DNA of 64,000 bases, taken from the NCBI GenBank assembly GCA_036571765.1, contig BROE01000024.1, positions 6,156,048-6,220,047 of the forward strand, in the 5' to 3' direction. Source of the stretch: Plecoglossus altivelis (Eukaryota > Chordata > Actinopteri > Osmeriformes > Plecoglossidae). A program made the translations under genes and the position numbers. This document shows positions 12,101 through 29,350 of the stretch, piece by piece; the first letter of the stretch is position 1; every line of letters starts with the position of its first letter. The notes under the pieces are model-generated. The model saw nothing but the letters and a program-made list of their open reading frames with translations, had not been told where the DNA came from and made no database searches.

Positions 12101-12725
12101 CAAACAAAAAAACAACAACTTTTGTCTCTTTGGAGGACAATTAATTTACTACTGCACCTAGTGTGCATCTGCAATTGTCGACTTCAACAAAGGAAAGACT
12201 TAAAAAACATGTACTGCAGAGACCACAGTCGCCTTTCCACACTTTCCCACTGCACAGGTGCAGTTTTACAAACTACTTCATGAATGCTATACAAGCTTTT
12301 CAAAAGGCATAAAAACAAGACGGTATCAACCCAATACTTCCCTTCCCCTTAAAAACAAATCCAACATTCAGTTGTCGAGGTAGGAAACATTTCAAGTACA
12401 TTTCTCAGAGAAAAATGTTTTTTTTTTCTGTTGACATGAAAATAGTGCAAACAACAGTAGTGCCAGTTAGCTCAAGCAGTTCCACAAGGTTTTGAATGTG
12501 GTCGATTTTGTGAAACGGTTCTGAAAGTAATGGCTGTGGAGTAATTCGAGGTAGAATGGTCAAGATATCCATGCAAATGATGAACAGTGGTTAAATCAAA
12601 AAGCCAAACACATCATGTTGTCTTTTTTCCTTCCTGTACCCTGTGATTGAAATTCTGTTAGCCAGTGGACATCAGTAATGCACTGATAGAGAATTCAAGT
12701 AGTATCCTTACAGTAGAGAGACGAG
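11137..12725 (-). other. foxh1 3' UTR and intergenic sequence
   Basis: No gene is visible. A reverse-strand AATAAA (plus TTTATT at 11927-11932) is a good candidate foxh1 poly(A) signal, which would give a 3' UTR of about 0.8 kb. A CA microsatellite lies at about 12043-12099. Two telomere-like TTAGGG units occur at 11769-11781. Confidence 0.5.
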
Positions 12726-15147
12726 TCAGTACTGGGGGTAGCGGCTGAGTGCCCCGCCTCCCTGCAGACTGTACTGATCCGGGGCCTGGTGGGAGCTCTG
12801 AGGACCCATCAAGTCAAACACGCTCTTATTGGGTGGAACCGACTGCAACATGCTGTCCAGGTCCATAATGAGAGGCGGGGCCTGGATGGAGACGTGCCCA
12901 CTGGGAAGGATGGGCCAGTAGGCGTGGCCTACGAAGTGGCCTTGTGTGCCAGGTGCCCCTCCGTAGCCGTAGAGAGGCAAGCTCCCCAGCGGCATCAACG
13001 CCCCTGCATGGAAACGCATGCTGGGAGGAGCCACAGCGTTGGGCGGGGTGTACTTGGCGTACGAGGTGGGGAGCTCCCAAGGAGCAGCGGAGCCTCGCCG
13101 GGTGGCCTTCTGCGGGGGGACGCGGCAGTCCTCGTAGCCATCCGATCCCGTCTCTCCCTCGGGGGGGCGTTTCCCGCCCTGCGATGCCCCGCGCCAGTCC
13201 TCGTCGGAGGATGAGGAGGCCGGGCTGGCAGAGCTGGCTGAGGCGCTGCGGGTGGATGAGAAGTAGCTAGGATGTAAGGGAGGGGAGGGGCGAGGGTGTT
13301 CTATCCCCCAGGGGTCTCTGGGTCTACTGGGCTCCCCAGATGCACTTGCAGGCCTCAGGCTGTGGAGCAGTGAGTCGATGGCAAAGGAAGAGTCCAGCTT
13401 GGGTCGGTATGGGTCCTCCAGCGGGAGGGAGGGGTGCCTGGTGGGGAGGGGGGGCAGGCTGGTGACCACTGCTGGAGGAGGGTCCTCATCAGGCCTGTAC
13501 GGATGGCCCTGCAGGATGTAAGGGGCAAGGTCCTGGGCGAAGACGGTCTCGTCCTGGCGAGACACGGCTGTGTTCTGCCTCTTGAGGAGCTCCACGGGCA
13601 CGCGGCTGACCTCCACGGCCCAGAAATTGCCCTTTCCCTGGGGCTTCCCTGGGTCCTTCAACACCTGGGGAGGCAGGACAGGGACACTAGTCAGACCAAT
13701 ACTCAGACCAGTCAAACTGGATAAACCAAGTTTTACTGAAATCACCCAAATCATTTCACCATGTCTATCAGAGAAGGAGTTTTTGATTTAAGCTGTCTTT
13801 ATTTGTCAGGATAAAGATTCACCCTGGTATAGACACTCTTACCTTCACAAAGCAGTCATAGGAGGAGAGGTTGTGTCGAACTGAATCCCGCCAACCCTTA
13901 TAATTCCCTTTGAAAAACGGAAAAAGAGTACCGATCTCCTTCAAGATCTGAGAGGGGAAAGATCATTCAAGTTAGTACTCAGGTCAGCAATACAATGACA
14001 ACAAACAAACAAATGCCAACCATGCTTCTGCAACATACCATTTCATTACAAACTATCCTGCAAAAATATGCAACCAATGGTCCATGTCAATATCATTCAA
14101 AGAGATTCACACCCAATAAAAAAGGTCCACGTTTACAACTAAACTACAAAAACAATGCTGTTTAACAGTTTACTGGAAATAGCAGGGTTGTAAACGGATA
14201 TAAAGCAGTACACCTCTGCAGCTATCTACAAGCTATCCATTTAAATCAAGCCCCAGCTGATAGTTATCAGTATCTGGCTTCACTGTATGCTATCCTTATC
14301 ACAACAAACCAAGCTGCAATGGAAGTCACTGAAGGGACCTGTTCAGTGTCAAATAGGATGCCATCTACTATATAGGCTAGCTATTAAACTATATTATGCC
14401 TGTAAATGTAGTTTAAAACAATGTTCGTTTAAGTAGCGTTTTCTTTCTCTAGCACAATTTTAGGGGTCAGAGTAATTATTGCATGATGAGACTGTATGAA
14501 GTCAATTGCGTTTTTAGCTCACTTAAGTAATTTTAATTAAGTTTTGCTATACTGGCCGCTTTAAACTTTTATGACACGCTGAGAAAGACCATATTTAATT
14601 CGCTTTGACACATAGGCCCAAATTTAAAAGTACTAGTTACCTCAGAGAGCGTCAATTTCTTTTCTGGGGAGTTTTGGATGACCATTGCAATCATTGCAAG
14701 ATATGAGTACGGTGGTTTAGGGTAGCGTTGATAATTCTTTTTTCTGCCACCGGTTCCGTTCTTCGCCCGGTCCCACGACTCTCTGGATGTAGCTTCAGAT
14801 TCCTTGGGCTGTGCATCTTTGAGCTGGTGCTGTGGCGGTAAGTAGGGCCGCGCAGGCCGGCGGTGGTCATCAGGCGACATAACTTTATCCATAGGCGCCC
14901 TGACCTTTGTGAAGCGGAGTTTGACAGGCTTCTCGTGCCGCGGAGACTGTTGGACTGGCTCCAGGCATGAACTGGATTCCCAGTGCTGTGTTGGAGATCT
15001 CCTCGCTATGTTGCTTTGAGAAGACCACTGGTACACATTGTTGGTCGAGTCAAGTTGATGGTCGTGGTGGTCGCGGTGATTATTCAGGCTTGGAAAGCGC
15101 AGGTAGGAGAGTGCCAACAGCCTCTGTTCCCCCCAGTGCTTTGTCAT
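12726..15147 (-). CDS. foxh1: Forkhead box H1 (FoxH1/FAST), Nodal-Smad transcription factor
   Basis: DNA-binding partner of Smad2/3-Smad4 that directs Nodal/Activin target genes in mesendoderm and left-right patterning. Three coding exons read on the minus strand: 15147-14641, 13947-13843 and 13664-12726, all phase 0, giving 516 residues. The forkhead domain covers about residues 142-227: [20 protein letters not shown], then [11 protein letters not shown], then [12 protein letters not shown]. The [13 protein letters not shown] form and KGNFW are typical of FoxH1. The proline/serine-rich C-terminus holds a Smad-interaction motif, PPNKSVFD, at residues 481-488. The start is the first ATG of the open frame (MTKHWGEQR). 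Its length is close to other fish FoxH1 proteins and longer than human. The neighbour ppp1r16a on the opposite strand matches human order. Confidence 0.96.
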
Positions 15148-18100
15148 GTTGATCAGCCAGGGGGAAGATCGCGAAGCAAGGTTGGACAGGAGGACGGTGA
15201 GGGGGAGGGAGGGAGGGAGTCGGTCCTTAACTTCTGGCAGACTGCTGGCTCCAGGCTGGCTCTATTTGAAGAGCAAACAATTAACAGTTTCATGTAAATC
15301 CCGCAGCGTAATCGAAGAGAGAATGGAGAGCTATCTGCAGGCAGAATGACTGATCACTCAGGGGGGTTGGGGAGGGCCCGAGCGTGAGAAGGACAGTAAA
15401 CCTGTAAATAACACTGACAATATCAACTGACGACTTAAAACGCAGAGTACTGACCGCCCGACACCTCTCCAAACAGTTTACGCACAGTTTATACATATTA
15501 TTTAGCTATCTGATATTGCACATTTTTTCCAAGTTGGGTTTCTTAAACGATGCAAGTGCATTACAGCCTAGATGTTGAAAGAAAAGAAAATTTCCTACAT
15601 TCATTTTGAGAGTCATATGGTAGGCCTTCCAACCCCCAACTACGTTCTCTACCTTGAATCTTGCTAACAGCAAGCCCAACTTTTGTTGTTGTTTTTCCTC
15701 AAATCATCAAATCACCTGTATTGTGCCCCAAAGCGACCAAGGAGGTATGAGATGTTATCCAGATAATTTAAAGTAAAATTGTGTGAGGGGGTGGAGATTC
15801 AAAGAAAAAAAATACAAAAAGAATTTGGGGCAAGGCTTTAATCCAATCAACAATTTATGTCTTGCAATATACATGTTTGCAAATAAACAAACATTATAAG
15901 ATTATCACCGGCCAACTGGATACGTTAGATTCAGAAGACAGACTACCCTACCGGTTGTCTACGGATAATATTATAAACCAAGAACAAATATTGAGACCTG
16001 TATTTTATGATAGGTACCCTACATTGGATTTACAGTTAATGTCGACGAATACATAGATTTTAGGGGATACATGCGAAATAAATATTGTAGCTATTGTTTG
16101 TCCCTACTAATATGGCTATCCTACATTTTCTGTCTTTAAATGCTGAAATTGACCTGGATTGGCAATATAGCAGTCATCAGTCTATGTGGTGCCATTATAA
16201 TTAGGCCATTTATTCGTATTTAAAACAAGTAATCGAGGAGCACATTATATTGGTCTCTGAAAATGCAACTTAGAGTGCACAACAGTTGGGGGCATATTGC
16301 GCACAGGGGTGCCCGCGACAGTATAAGCACTCTTCCATTCAATTTGAGAGAATAGGTTTCGGGACTGCATGTTGCTTTTGTTCACGTTAATGTAGTGTTA
16401 ATGTCCCAACCCTTGTCAAAACAAGTTGGATTAGAATAACTTTCATTGGCAAACTGAGGACGTTTCGTTCATGCGTTAGGGATTGCTTTTCAACATGTGT
16501 GGACACTATCTCTCAAACTCGTTGCTTTCCAAGTTATTGCCTGATCAATAGTCGGGGCATTCGCACCTTACACGAGCCGAATTTATGTCTCGACGTGTGC
16601 AATGGCAAATTTTAATCTATAACCAGAACCAATACACTACACTATAAATAGTAAAGGCAATTCACAATTGTGAACATAAGGTGTCTAGTTACATTCAACA
16701 CGCAAAGAATGCTCTGTAATCAGTTACGTTCAATCGGTTCTAAAAATATTTTTGACGTTGAGTGATAGGTGCTGTTGTTACGTATCTTACCGAGTAGCTG
16801 TTCTTAGTCAGACGTTTATAGATTGGAGTGTAAAAACCATGAGGATCTGAACATGTGAGCCGAGCAGTCACACCCTCACCTGTATAATAATTGCCTGGAC
16901 ATTCTGAACTGTGATTGGCCAAACAAGACTGGTCGTTTGCACAGCTATTTGAACGAATTATATGACTTTCGTCAAACCAAAACAAATAAAAGTACATGCA
17001 CATGAATATTATGACAACGTGAGCAAATGTTATTTATAAATGTGGTCAACTGAGAAGCAGTGTACCTTGTGTTGATATTGGCATGACGTCTGTGGAATAT
17101 TCCTGGATAAATTGACTAAAACTCTCAGCTTGATTATGTAACATTTGCTCTTCAAGGATTCTAAGAAAGGATTGTAGAAATAAACAAAAACGAATTTAAA
17201 CACACTGTCACTTCTTCCAGATTGTGGACTAGGTAATTAGTTGGGGGTGGAATAGGGATCGAATGTGTTTCTCTTCAATCCATCTAAGCATCCCTGAGCT
17301 ACACACTGATACCAAGTGAGACTAAAGAGAGTAAGTATAGCCCTGATGAGAGAGTCGACATACGTCTTTTGTCCCTGGAAAAGCTTTGGCGTTTGAAACA
17401 AATTCTATGTCTGGGTAGTCAAAGACATTTTCCACTAGCATGCACAAGTCCTAAGACACTTTAGGATACCCAAATGAAAGGACTAACACCAAACAGCATG
17501 GGTGATCCGCACGGAAAAGAAGAGGAAATCTCCTTATTGCAAGTGTCGAATACAATGATCTCAGTTTGCCCCTTGTTTCTTTAAACCATGCATATTTCGC
17601 TAGGTTCCTCGATCAGTGTTAAATAAACAATATATCAGTTTCATGCGTCAAAAAGGCTGAGGTTCCAGCCCCAGTCAGGATATATTCTTCTGCAGTGTGC
17701 TTCAATGAAAAGTCAAATATAAAAGTCCCCATTTCCTGTGTCTTATTCTTTCTGCTAAGTGTCAGTGTTGTTGCCTGATGGAGGTCACCTAAGAGGTCAA
17801 AAGATTACAGAGTCATCCCTGTCTCTGGGTATTAGCAGATGATTGTCCAGGGAGTTTTCCCAGGATTATCAAGCCTGTCCATTTCCAAATCCAACTTCAC
17901 CTCTGTTTTACGTTGTTTGATGCCTGACCGTATCACTTCTAACCAGACTGAGCTTTTGAGAAAATGCAGAGCATCCGAATCAGAACAGGCAAACCAGGAT
18001 TTTACTGTGGCAGGGAGGTGCATGCAATGGACAAATACAAATCTTAAATAAATCAAGCTTGGCCTTGTTGAAAAAGGCCAGGACCGGATGAAAAGAAACT

Positions 18101-18433
18101 GTCCTTATTGCATGCGGTTTTGGTCCTGATGGACTGCAGCCTTCTGCCAGAGGGGTGTGGCTGGAACAGAGTGTGTCCAGGGAGGGAAGAGTCGACCACA
18201 ATCTTCCTCACTCGCCTGGGGTTCCTTAAAGTCCTCAGGTCCTCCTTCCAGTAGTCTGTGCTACTTAAAATAATCGGAATAAACACACACTGCTGCTTGT
18301 TGATTGATCATGTGTCTATTAGCTGAGGTTACTTTATATGAATATCATATTTACGTGCAACATTCCTGTATTGCCAATGAACTACTATCCTCACACAGAA
18401 CAACACATACATACTCAAACCCTCTCTTATATA

Positions 18434-18437
<4 letters not shown>

Positions 18438-18481
<44 letters not shown>
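18438..18481. repeat. (GA)n microsatellite
   Basis: Pure GA dinucleotide run of about 44 bp in the foxh1-ppp1r16a interval. Confidence 0.9.
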
Positions 18482-18482
<1 letters not shown>

Positions 18483-18540
18483 ACTGGCATGAGTTTAGGT
18501 CACACATTTTCTCCCCCCAGTTGTTTTTCTTACACAATGT

Positions 18541-18696
18541 CGGCCTCTAGTGGACGACTCTTTTGTGCCGATGGCGCAGTGGTTGTTATGGTGAAGCATT
18601 TCCCCCGAGGGTTGGCTTTGGTGACGGTGACAGGGACTCAACAAGCAGCTGATCAGTTTTACAGGAACGCGAGCAGAGCCTAAACGAAGTCTACAG
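18541..18696 (+). other. Candidate non-coding first exon (possibly ppp1r16a)
   Basis: A GC-richer island in AT-rich DNA ends in CTACAG followed by GTGAGA at 18697, a good donor. Frames inside it are short, for example an eight-codon upstream ORF starting ATGGCGCAGTGG. It could be a 5' UTR exon of ppp1r16a or of an unannotated lncRNA. I see no protein similarity, so this is a guess from splice motif and composition. Confidence 0.25.
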
Positions 18697-20232
18697 GTGA
18701 GACGAAACTTCGTTATAATACCAATGCCACAGACACGATCTCATATTACCCTGCGATTTGAACGTCGATCTATTAGCCACGCACAGAAAAACTTTGACCG
18801 GGTTCTGTGCAACAGGTAGCTGAATGAACGAATGACTGGCTACTTAGTTAGCAGACATGCTAGCTCATTAATTGGAATGGCACGCGTTACAGAATAGCCC
18901 TGTCAGTGTCAGGTTGGTCCTGTTTAACGCCAGGTGTGTTGTCTGCTTAGGCTATGTTAGTGTTAAAAGTGCTCTAATTTAATATTAGCCACGTTGTGTC
19001 AAACTAATCTACGCTGTACCAACTGGTTTGGTTAAGATTACATTTGAGCATGCGACTACTTAGTTACTTTCGCGTGTCCCTAATCTGTGTGCAATAATAA
19101 CATGGATGTCTGAAAAAGCAACAGGCCACTGCGAGACTAACAGGTCAGTGTTCGATGCGGTGTGGGAGCGGCAAGGGACTGCTAAACGTGCCACCAGATA
19201 CATTTGACCCCGTGATTATTCATGTTGTCATAATGGATGTCGGCTATGTCTTATTAAGCCTAATGTAAACAGAAAGCTACGAGCTTCAATTCATCCAGTT
19301 CAATGGCTTTTGTTGGTTTTTACACGAGATAACTATTCATGACATGAAAGGAGTTCCATGGATGGAGTGCATGTAATTGATAGCCTATCAATTAAAAAGT
19401 GAAAATGTCGGTTCTTCAAAAGAACAGCAGCCTTTTATATGAGCCTACTTGGTGTTGGCCCTTTGAAGGGCAGGCTCTTAAATATACAGGTTTCAATGAA
19501 TGAACACACAATACAGTGTAGACACGTGCATGCTATCTAAGACTGGGTATAAGCACAATGACCGAGGCCACATTGCATTAGGCCACAGGCAGTGAACCAT
19601 GGAACCAATGAATCTATTTAGAGTAACTTGTGGTAACTGACTCTTAAGATCAGTGGCTCCTTCTCAAAGGTAGTTTGTTATCTATGTTACACAAGAGATT
19701 TTGAACAGCTGCCTTGACCAGAATTGATCAACATGATGCTAACCTTGAGATAATCAATACTATGCTGGAGTATCTTTAGTGGTAAGGCAGGGATACCCAT
19801 ACCTGCTGTAACCTGATTGTGGGTATTGTACTGTGGCCCATCTAAAGCCCTGTCATCTTAAATGGTTGCATTGGGCCAGGTAGAATACATAACTAAAAAG
19901 TGGTCAGCATAAATGCATGTTACTGAACACATTTTTGGACTGATTTTGAAATCAATTCTTTTCTTTCTGGGACAAGACTGGTCTCCTCCTTATCCTTCCT
20001 GCTTTCTAACGCCATCCATCTCCTCACATCCTCCTGCTTTCTCATTTCCTCTTGGTTTTCTTTTGCCTTTCCTCTTCCTCATCCTCTCTCATATTCCTCT
20101 GCTGCTACAGCGATGGCTGAGTTGTTATAGGGTCACGGCTCAACCCACACATGACAGGACTTAGGAAACCCACCCCCCTTCCTGGGGTCCCTCTAACCCT
20201 AACCCTCACTCACTCACTCACTCACTCAGTCA

Positions 20233-20234
<2 letters not shown>

Positions 20235-20289
<55 letters not shown>

Positions 20290-20295
20290 CCTCTC
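20235..20295. repeat. (CT)n microsatellite with adjacent CACT and CCCTAA units
   Basis: A long CT run is preceded by (CACT)n at about 20207-20228 and by two CTAACC-type telomere-like units at 20193-20206. Confidence 0.85.
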
Positions 20296-21589
20296 TGTGT
20301 TTGTCTGTCACTCTGTCTCTCTCTCTTCTCCCTTTCAGCTGCATGTTTTAATTGCTGCTAAACCCTTTTAAATCTGGGGAGACAAAAAGGCCTTTAAGAA
20401 TGTTGAACAATAGATTAGACCCCTGGAAGAGGTTCAAGTGGCCGGCGAGCAGCCTCCCAGACAACACGCAGTGATTCACCATTCATGAACTAACCACATT
20501 GTTACATTCATTCTTCCAACTGTGGTCTTATTGGACAGGAATGCCTGATTGAAAATGGGCCAAAGATGGAGCCACTGACATGGCCAGATGGATAGGAATC
20601 CACCCATTGCCCAAGACCAATTGCCCAAAACCAACATGTGTGACACTGCAGCTAAAACCTTTCGACTACAATTAGACAATGGTGCTGACCACCTTGTTGA
20701 AGCACATTGAAACACATGTATTCGTCCTAGGATCTGTGCTGAGTACATACTGCCATTGTGTACTATTCATAGTGTGAACCGGCGGCAGGGCGATGTGTAC
20801 CGCAGCATTTACGACTGGCCCAGCCTTCCTGCCCAGTCTAAATCAATGAGTCATTGACCCAGGTCTACTGCCCCTGTTAATACCGGCAGTGTTCTAAACC
20901 CAACTCAAAGTGCAGCATTGAAGAGGGAAGGCAGCCCCTGGCCCTCCTGCAGGAAACAGCCTGGGTGTGTATGTTTCTCCATAATCAGTGAACTGACCCT
21001 GCCCACCGTGCCATGCTGCAAGTGGTGCTCTCATGAAGGTGATTATGCTGGATTCACAGTTTTATCCAGCTTTATTCAGTAGGACAGGGAGGGAGGGAGG
21101 AGGAGCGACGGGTTATGTCAGGGGGGGGGTAGTAGTCCACTTCTAGCAGCCTGCGGTAGGCATTCTAAAAGTGAAACTGATTTTAATGTGCTCTACAAGG
21201 CAATTAAGATAAGCCTAAATAGAGGCTCAGTGAGTCTGTTTGTCTAACTAGGCCTGAATAATCCACATGCTTCAGAGTCCCTTACAGGGGTTTCAATTCA
21301 GTCGATCTACAGCTACAAGAGATCAGTGGATCTACAGCTACAAGATCAGGCTAATGCATGAGCGCTGACCTTGATCGAGATCTCCTCTCGAGCAGTGAGG
21401 AACGGGTGAGGCCACTTGCTGAAGTGTCAGTTTAAAGGGTGGGTGGAGTTTCAAATGGCCTACAGTTTGTACGTGTGTGTATCGTGTGCTTATTTATCAG
21501 CCAGAAAGCAAACTTGTTCTGCTTGTTGACTTGTTGCCTCCAGTTCTAACGTATTTCACGAGTCCTCAACCCTTGTTCATCATTACTGT

Positions 21590-21755
21590 AGGTGTGTATA
21601 TAGGCTACAGTGTGCACATGCAGGTTCAGTGTGTGTATATAGGCTACAGTGTGCACATGTAGGTTCAGTGTGTGTATATAGGCTACAGTGTGCACATGCA
21701 GGTTCAGTGTGTGTATATAGGCTACAGTGTGCACATGCAGGTTCAGTGTGTGTGG
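21590..21755. repeat. 39-bp minisatellite, four copies
   Basis: Unit containing TATATAGGCTACAGTGTGCA recurs at 39-bp spacing; the GGCTAC motif falls at about 21603, 21642, 21681 and 21720. Copies are nearly identical. Being 13 codons long, the unit leaves frames open on both strands, and these are not genes. Confidence 0.9.
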
Positions 21756-24189
21756 GAGCACAGCAATCATATACATGTGTGTGCGCATGCAGTGTGTATT
21801 TGTGTGTGTACACAAGTTCAACATTAGGCGCCTCTTTCTTCTTGGCAGATAGAAGCCTGTTGCATGATGTTGGTGAGCCCAGCCTTAACACCAGTGTTAA
21901 CTTACTACTTACTCTTCACAACTGCCAGACTGCAACCTTTGCAGTAAGCAGCACGCTCCATCCAAAGTGACGCACAAAAAGCGACAGCAAATCTTGGATC
22001 AGAAGTGTATAGCTAGCAGTGCTAAGTTAAAAGGTTATCTTACACCACCTGGCCTAGATCTAACAGTAGTCTTCAGGCTGCATACAGCCTCACTCTCAGC
22101 CACTTTATGAAGCTGATGGTTATTGACCCTTGAACAGTTATGGTTCCATAGCCTGTGTGTTGATGGTGTTCTTACTGCGCTGATTAGCTGGATGGAGCCT
22201 CTCTACTAGTGGTCATGTTCCCCACCGTGGTGAAGACTTACTCTTGAGTACGGAACTCAAATGGAACCAATGGAGAGATATTTCAAAGAAGTCTGGTTTA
22301 GGTGTGTTCATTTCCCATATGATGACTTACACCATTAGGATGCACATTAGGCCTAGTGCCCTGTATACACCACACCTAACAGCAGATAGACGGGTCGGAC
22401 TCTGCCTAGATCCAACGTCTGCTCAACTGGCGGATCAAAGTAAATACACTAAACCAGTTTTATGACCACCCTGATCAGTGATTTGGAACATAAGTGTTTG
22501 TATATTGCGCGCATGCACACACGCACACACTCACAGACACACACACACACACACACACACTTTCCAAGTTTCCAGTGAGAATGAGGACATGTGGGGGAAA
22601 AAAGCACCTTATTTTGCATTCTTGGCTGGCAGTATTTCCGAGCAAATGGGCGAGTGAGGTGAGCTCAGGCAGGAACGCATCAAAGGAGCTTTGCTAAGTC
22701 ATATGTACCAGTTAGGTTATTCCTGCTGCCGTTCAAACCATCCAAAAGGACAGTTCACTTAGTACAGGCTGATGGTCGACGCCACACATAAAACATAATC
22801 CTGCACATTGACGCGGATTATTTGATTCGTGATGTTGATTGCGACGATGGCGATCTAGCAGCAGAGTGTCTTAAGGGATTGTGGGTCCCAGCCCCATGCC
22901 CTTTTAAATCTCCTTACGAGTCAGCATTTCCTCCGCTTGCTCCCACTCTCCCTCTCTCTCTTGTTCCCGGTGCCTGAGAGATGGAAGGCCGCCACGGCTG
23001 TGCATGTGACACTTAGGCCTATTGCTGACAGATTAGCCTAAAAACGTATTCTGCGGAGCACAGAGTTTATTTGCATTAGCGTGTCTTTCAGTTAGCTGAA
23101 CTTGGTGTCTTTTGTATCTGAACTGCCCTGTGACCTCTCTTCCATAGGGAAGTACAGCTGGATTTGAGGTCATCATATGGATTCTGATGAAGTGTTGTTC
23201 AGTTGATCTACTTCTGACTGATGGAACTACTAGTTAGACTGATGGAGCTGTTATTTCCAGTAGGCTTGGCTATGCCTTGTGGGGTACAGGTCTACTTGTC
23301 TCTGTGTGACGTCCACTATGAGTGGGATACATGAACAGAAGTATGTTGGAGTCCAAGGAAATCCTCACATTGTAAGCGCAGAGAACAGCCGAGAAAAAGG
23401 CCATCCTATAAATAGTCTTTGGCTGTAGTCGTCGTGTCTCTATGGTATTGAAACCTTGGCTACAAAGGCTCTGGTGTTGACGGTGTTGAAATGGGACTGG
23501 ATTCACACAGGGACAGTGTGGAAGTACATGATGATAAAGAGCAAATATCCCCACTGTGGGATTAACACAGGATTATTATAATTATAACACTTGATGACTA
23601 ACCCCAGGGACGGAATTATAATCCAGTCTCAGATGATTTATTCCTCTCTTTCAGACAGGCTATCATCTCTCCCCGTCTCTCCCTCCCCTCCCTGCGCCGC
23701 AACACTCGCTCCCCCCCTAAACTAGTTATCTGTGTGAGTGCCGCGTCTCCTAGACCTTCCTCTCAGCGCCCACAGGCCTTGACCCTAAATAATGAATGCG
23801 CTCCCTGGACGGCTCTCTGGCATGCGCTCTGTAGCCTGGCTAGGTGACTGGGGGAAGAGCAGGGCTGACAGAGAGACGGACCAATTCATATACAGCAACC
23901 TATGAGGAAAGTGGTGGCGCTGCGATCTAACCACCCACCTCTGCAGGCCATGGCCTCTTCCTCTGGCCCCCTGCCTGGCTCTCTGCTCACGGTGCAGTAC
24001 TGGGGCGGCTGGTCTGGTGTGTCAATCATTAATGAAAGGCCTCCTGGCTCCAGTTTCCTCCAGCAGCACAGAGGAGAGGAGGAGGAGTGGGAATGGGAGT
24101 GGAGAATGCGGCATTTTGGAGCTCAAGGGTTAAAGATAACAGGATTAGGAGAGCAGGTTGTGTACATTACTGTAACATTGTACGCCATA

Positions 24190-24226
<37 letters not shown>

Positions 24227-24284
24227 CTTCCCACTCTCCTACTTTCTCTCTCTCTCTTTATCCTTCCCTCTCTCTCTCCCCAGG

Positions 24285-24420
24285 TGCATCAGTAGAACCT
24301 GGATTCTTCAAAGACGTGCTGGTGTACCAGTCAACAATAAGGAGCCTCCTCAGAATCTCCCCACCCAAGACTGGTCCTACCACAATCCTGCCTCTCCTTG
24401 ACACTTTATAACAAGCTGCG
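24285..24420 (+). other. Candidate non-coding exon preceded by a strong acceptor
   Basis: A long CT tract ends in CTCTCTCCCCAG before GTGCATCAGTAG. The acceptor looks functional and points towards ppp1r16a, but no donor or protein frame can be fixed. It might be a 5' UTR exon. Confidence 0.2.
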
Positions 24421-25130
24421 TGCAATATTAAGTTCCTGTCGACCGTTTTAAACCTGATCTTTCTTTTTGGTTCGTTCTGTTGATATGCTTCCTCACGGCT
24501 TATAAGTTCACATGAGGTGTAGCATCCACCCACCCAGCTAAACAAGCTCTGAATATGGGTCCTTTTTCAAAGAGTTTTCTCAGGGATCTAACCCTAACCC
24601 AGGCATGAGAGTCCAACATGGACTGGGAGACAAGCTGGGCCAGACCTGGACAGCGGAGAACTAGCTCCTCTCACTTGGTCAGACTTTGAGGAATCCAGGC
24701 ACACGCGGCTACAATGGACGGAAGAACTGAGGAACAGTTCAGAATCACGCTTCACGAAGGTCTGTTTTGGACATGTACGCGTAGGTACAAAACAGCTGTA
24801 GAATAATTGTTTGGTAAACGCTTGTTTGGTTGTTAGTATCATTTTCCAGGCCACGAAAGCACAGAACTGTGGAAAATGGGCCGCATACATTGATACTACT
24901 TTACCCATCAAAAAAAAAAACACTGCTGAAAGCCATGGAAATCCTGACCACATGAGACTCAAGTGATAGTTATTTTACTATGTTTGTCAGTTAAATCACT
25001 GGACGATGTGTGAGGCATCGGAGACCCGAAAGTGAGTCAAGACTCAAAGCGATCTGAGAGGACTGGGAGTTGAGTTGAGGCTCGGACGTTGGAGGCGCGT
25101 GGGCGGGCGGCGCCGGGGGGGGGGGGCGGA

Positions 25131-29350
<4,220 letters not shown>

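Larger units (their letters stand above)
15148..25130. other. About 10 kb between foxh1 and ppp1r16a, mostly non-coding
   Basis: No conserved protein could be built on either strand, and all open frames are short and repeat-biased. The segment next to foxh1 should hold its promoter and early-embryo enhancers. The segment near 18.5-24.4 kb may hold non-coding 5' exons of ppp1r16a. Repeats include a GA run, CT runs and a 39-bp minisatellite, listed separately. Human kifc2 and cyhr1, which lie near this interval in mammals, are not recognisable here. Confidence 0.6.

Noticed and set aside
16740..17003. Open frames around 15.9-18.3 kb as a lost kifc2 or cyhr1
   Set aside because: No kinesin motor or zinc-finger motifs on either strand; composition is ordinary AT-rich intergenic DNA.
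21278..21345. Duplicated GATCTACAGCTACAAG motif as a regulatory array
   Set aside because: Only two copies about 25 bp apart with nothing else to support function.
23640..24010. GC-rich stretch as a coding exon
   Set aside because: Frames have no recognisable similarity and no paired splice sites; at most promoter or UTR sequence.
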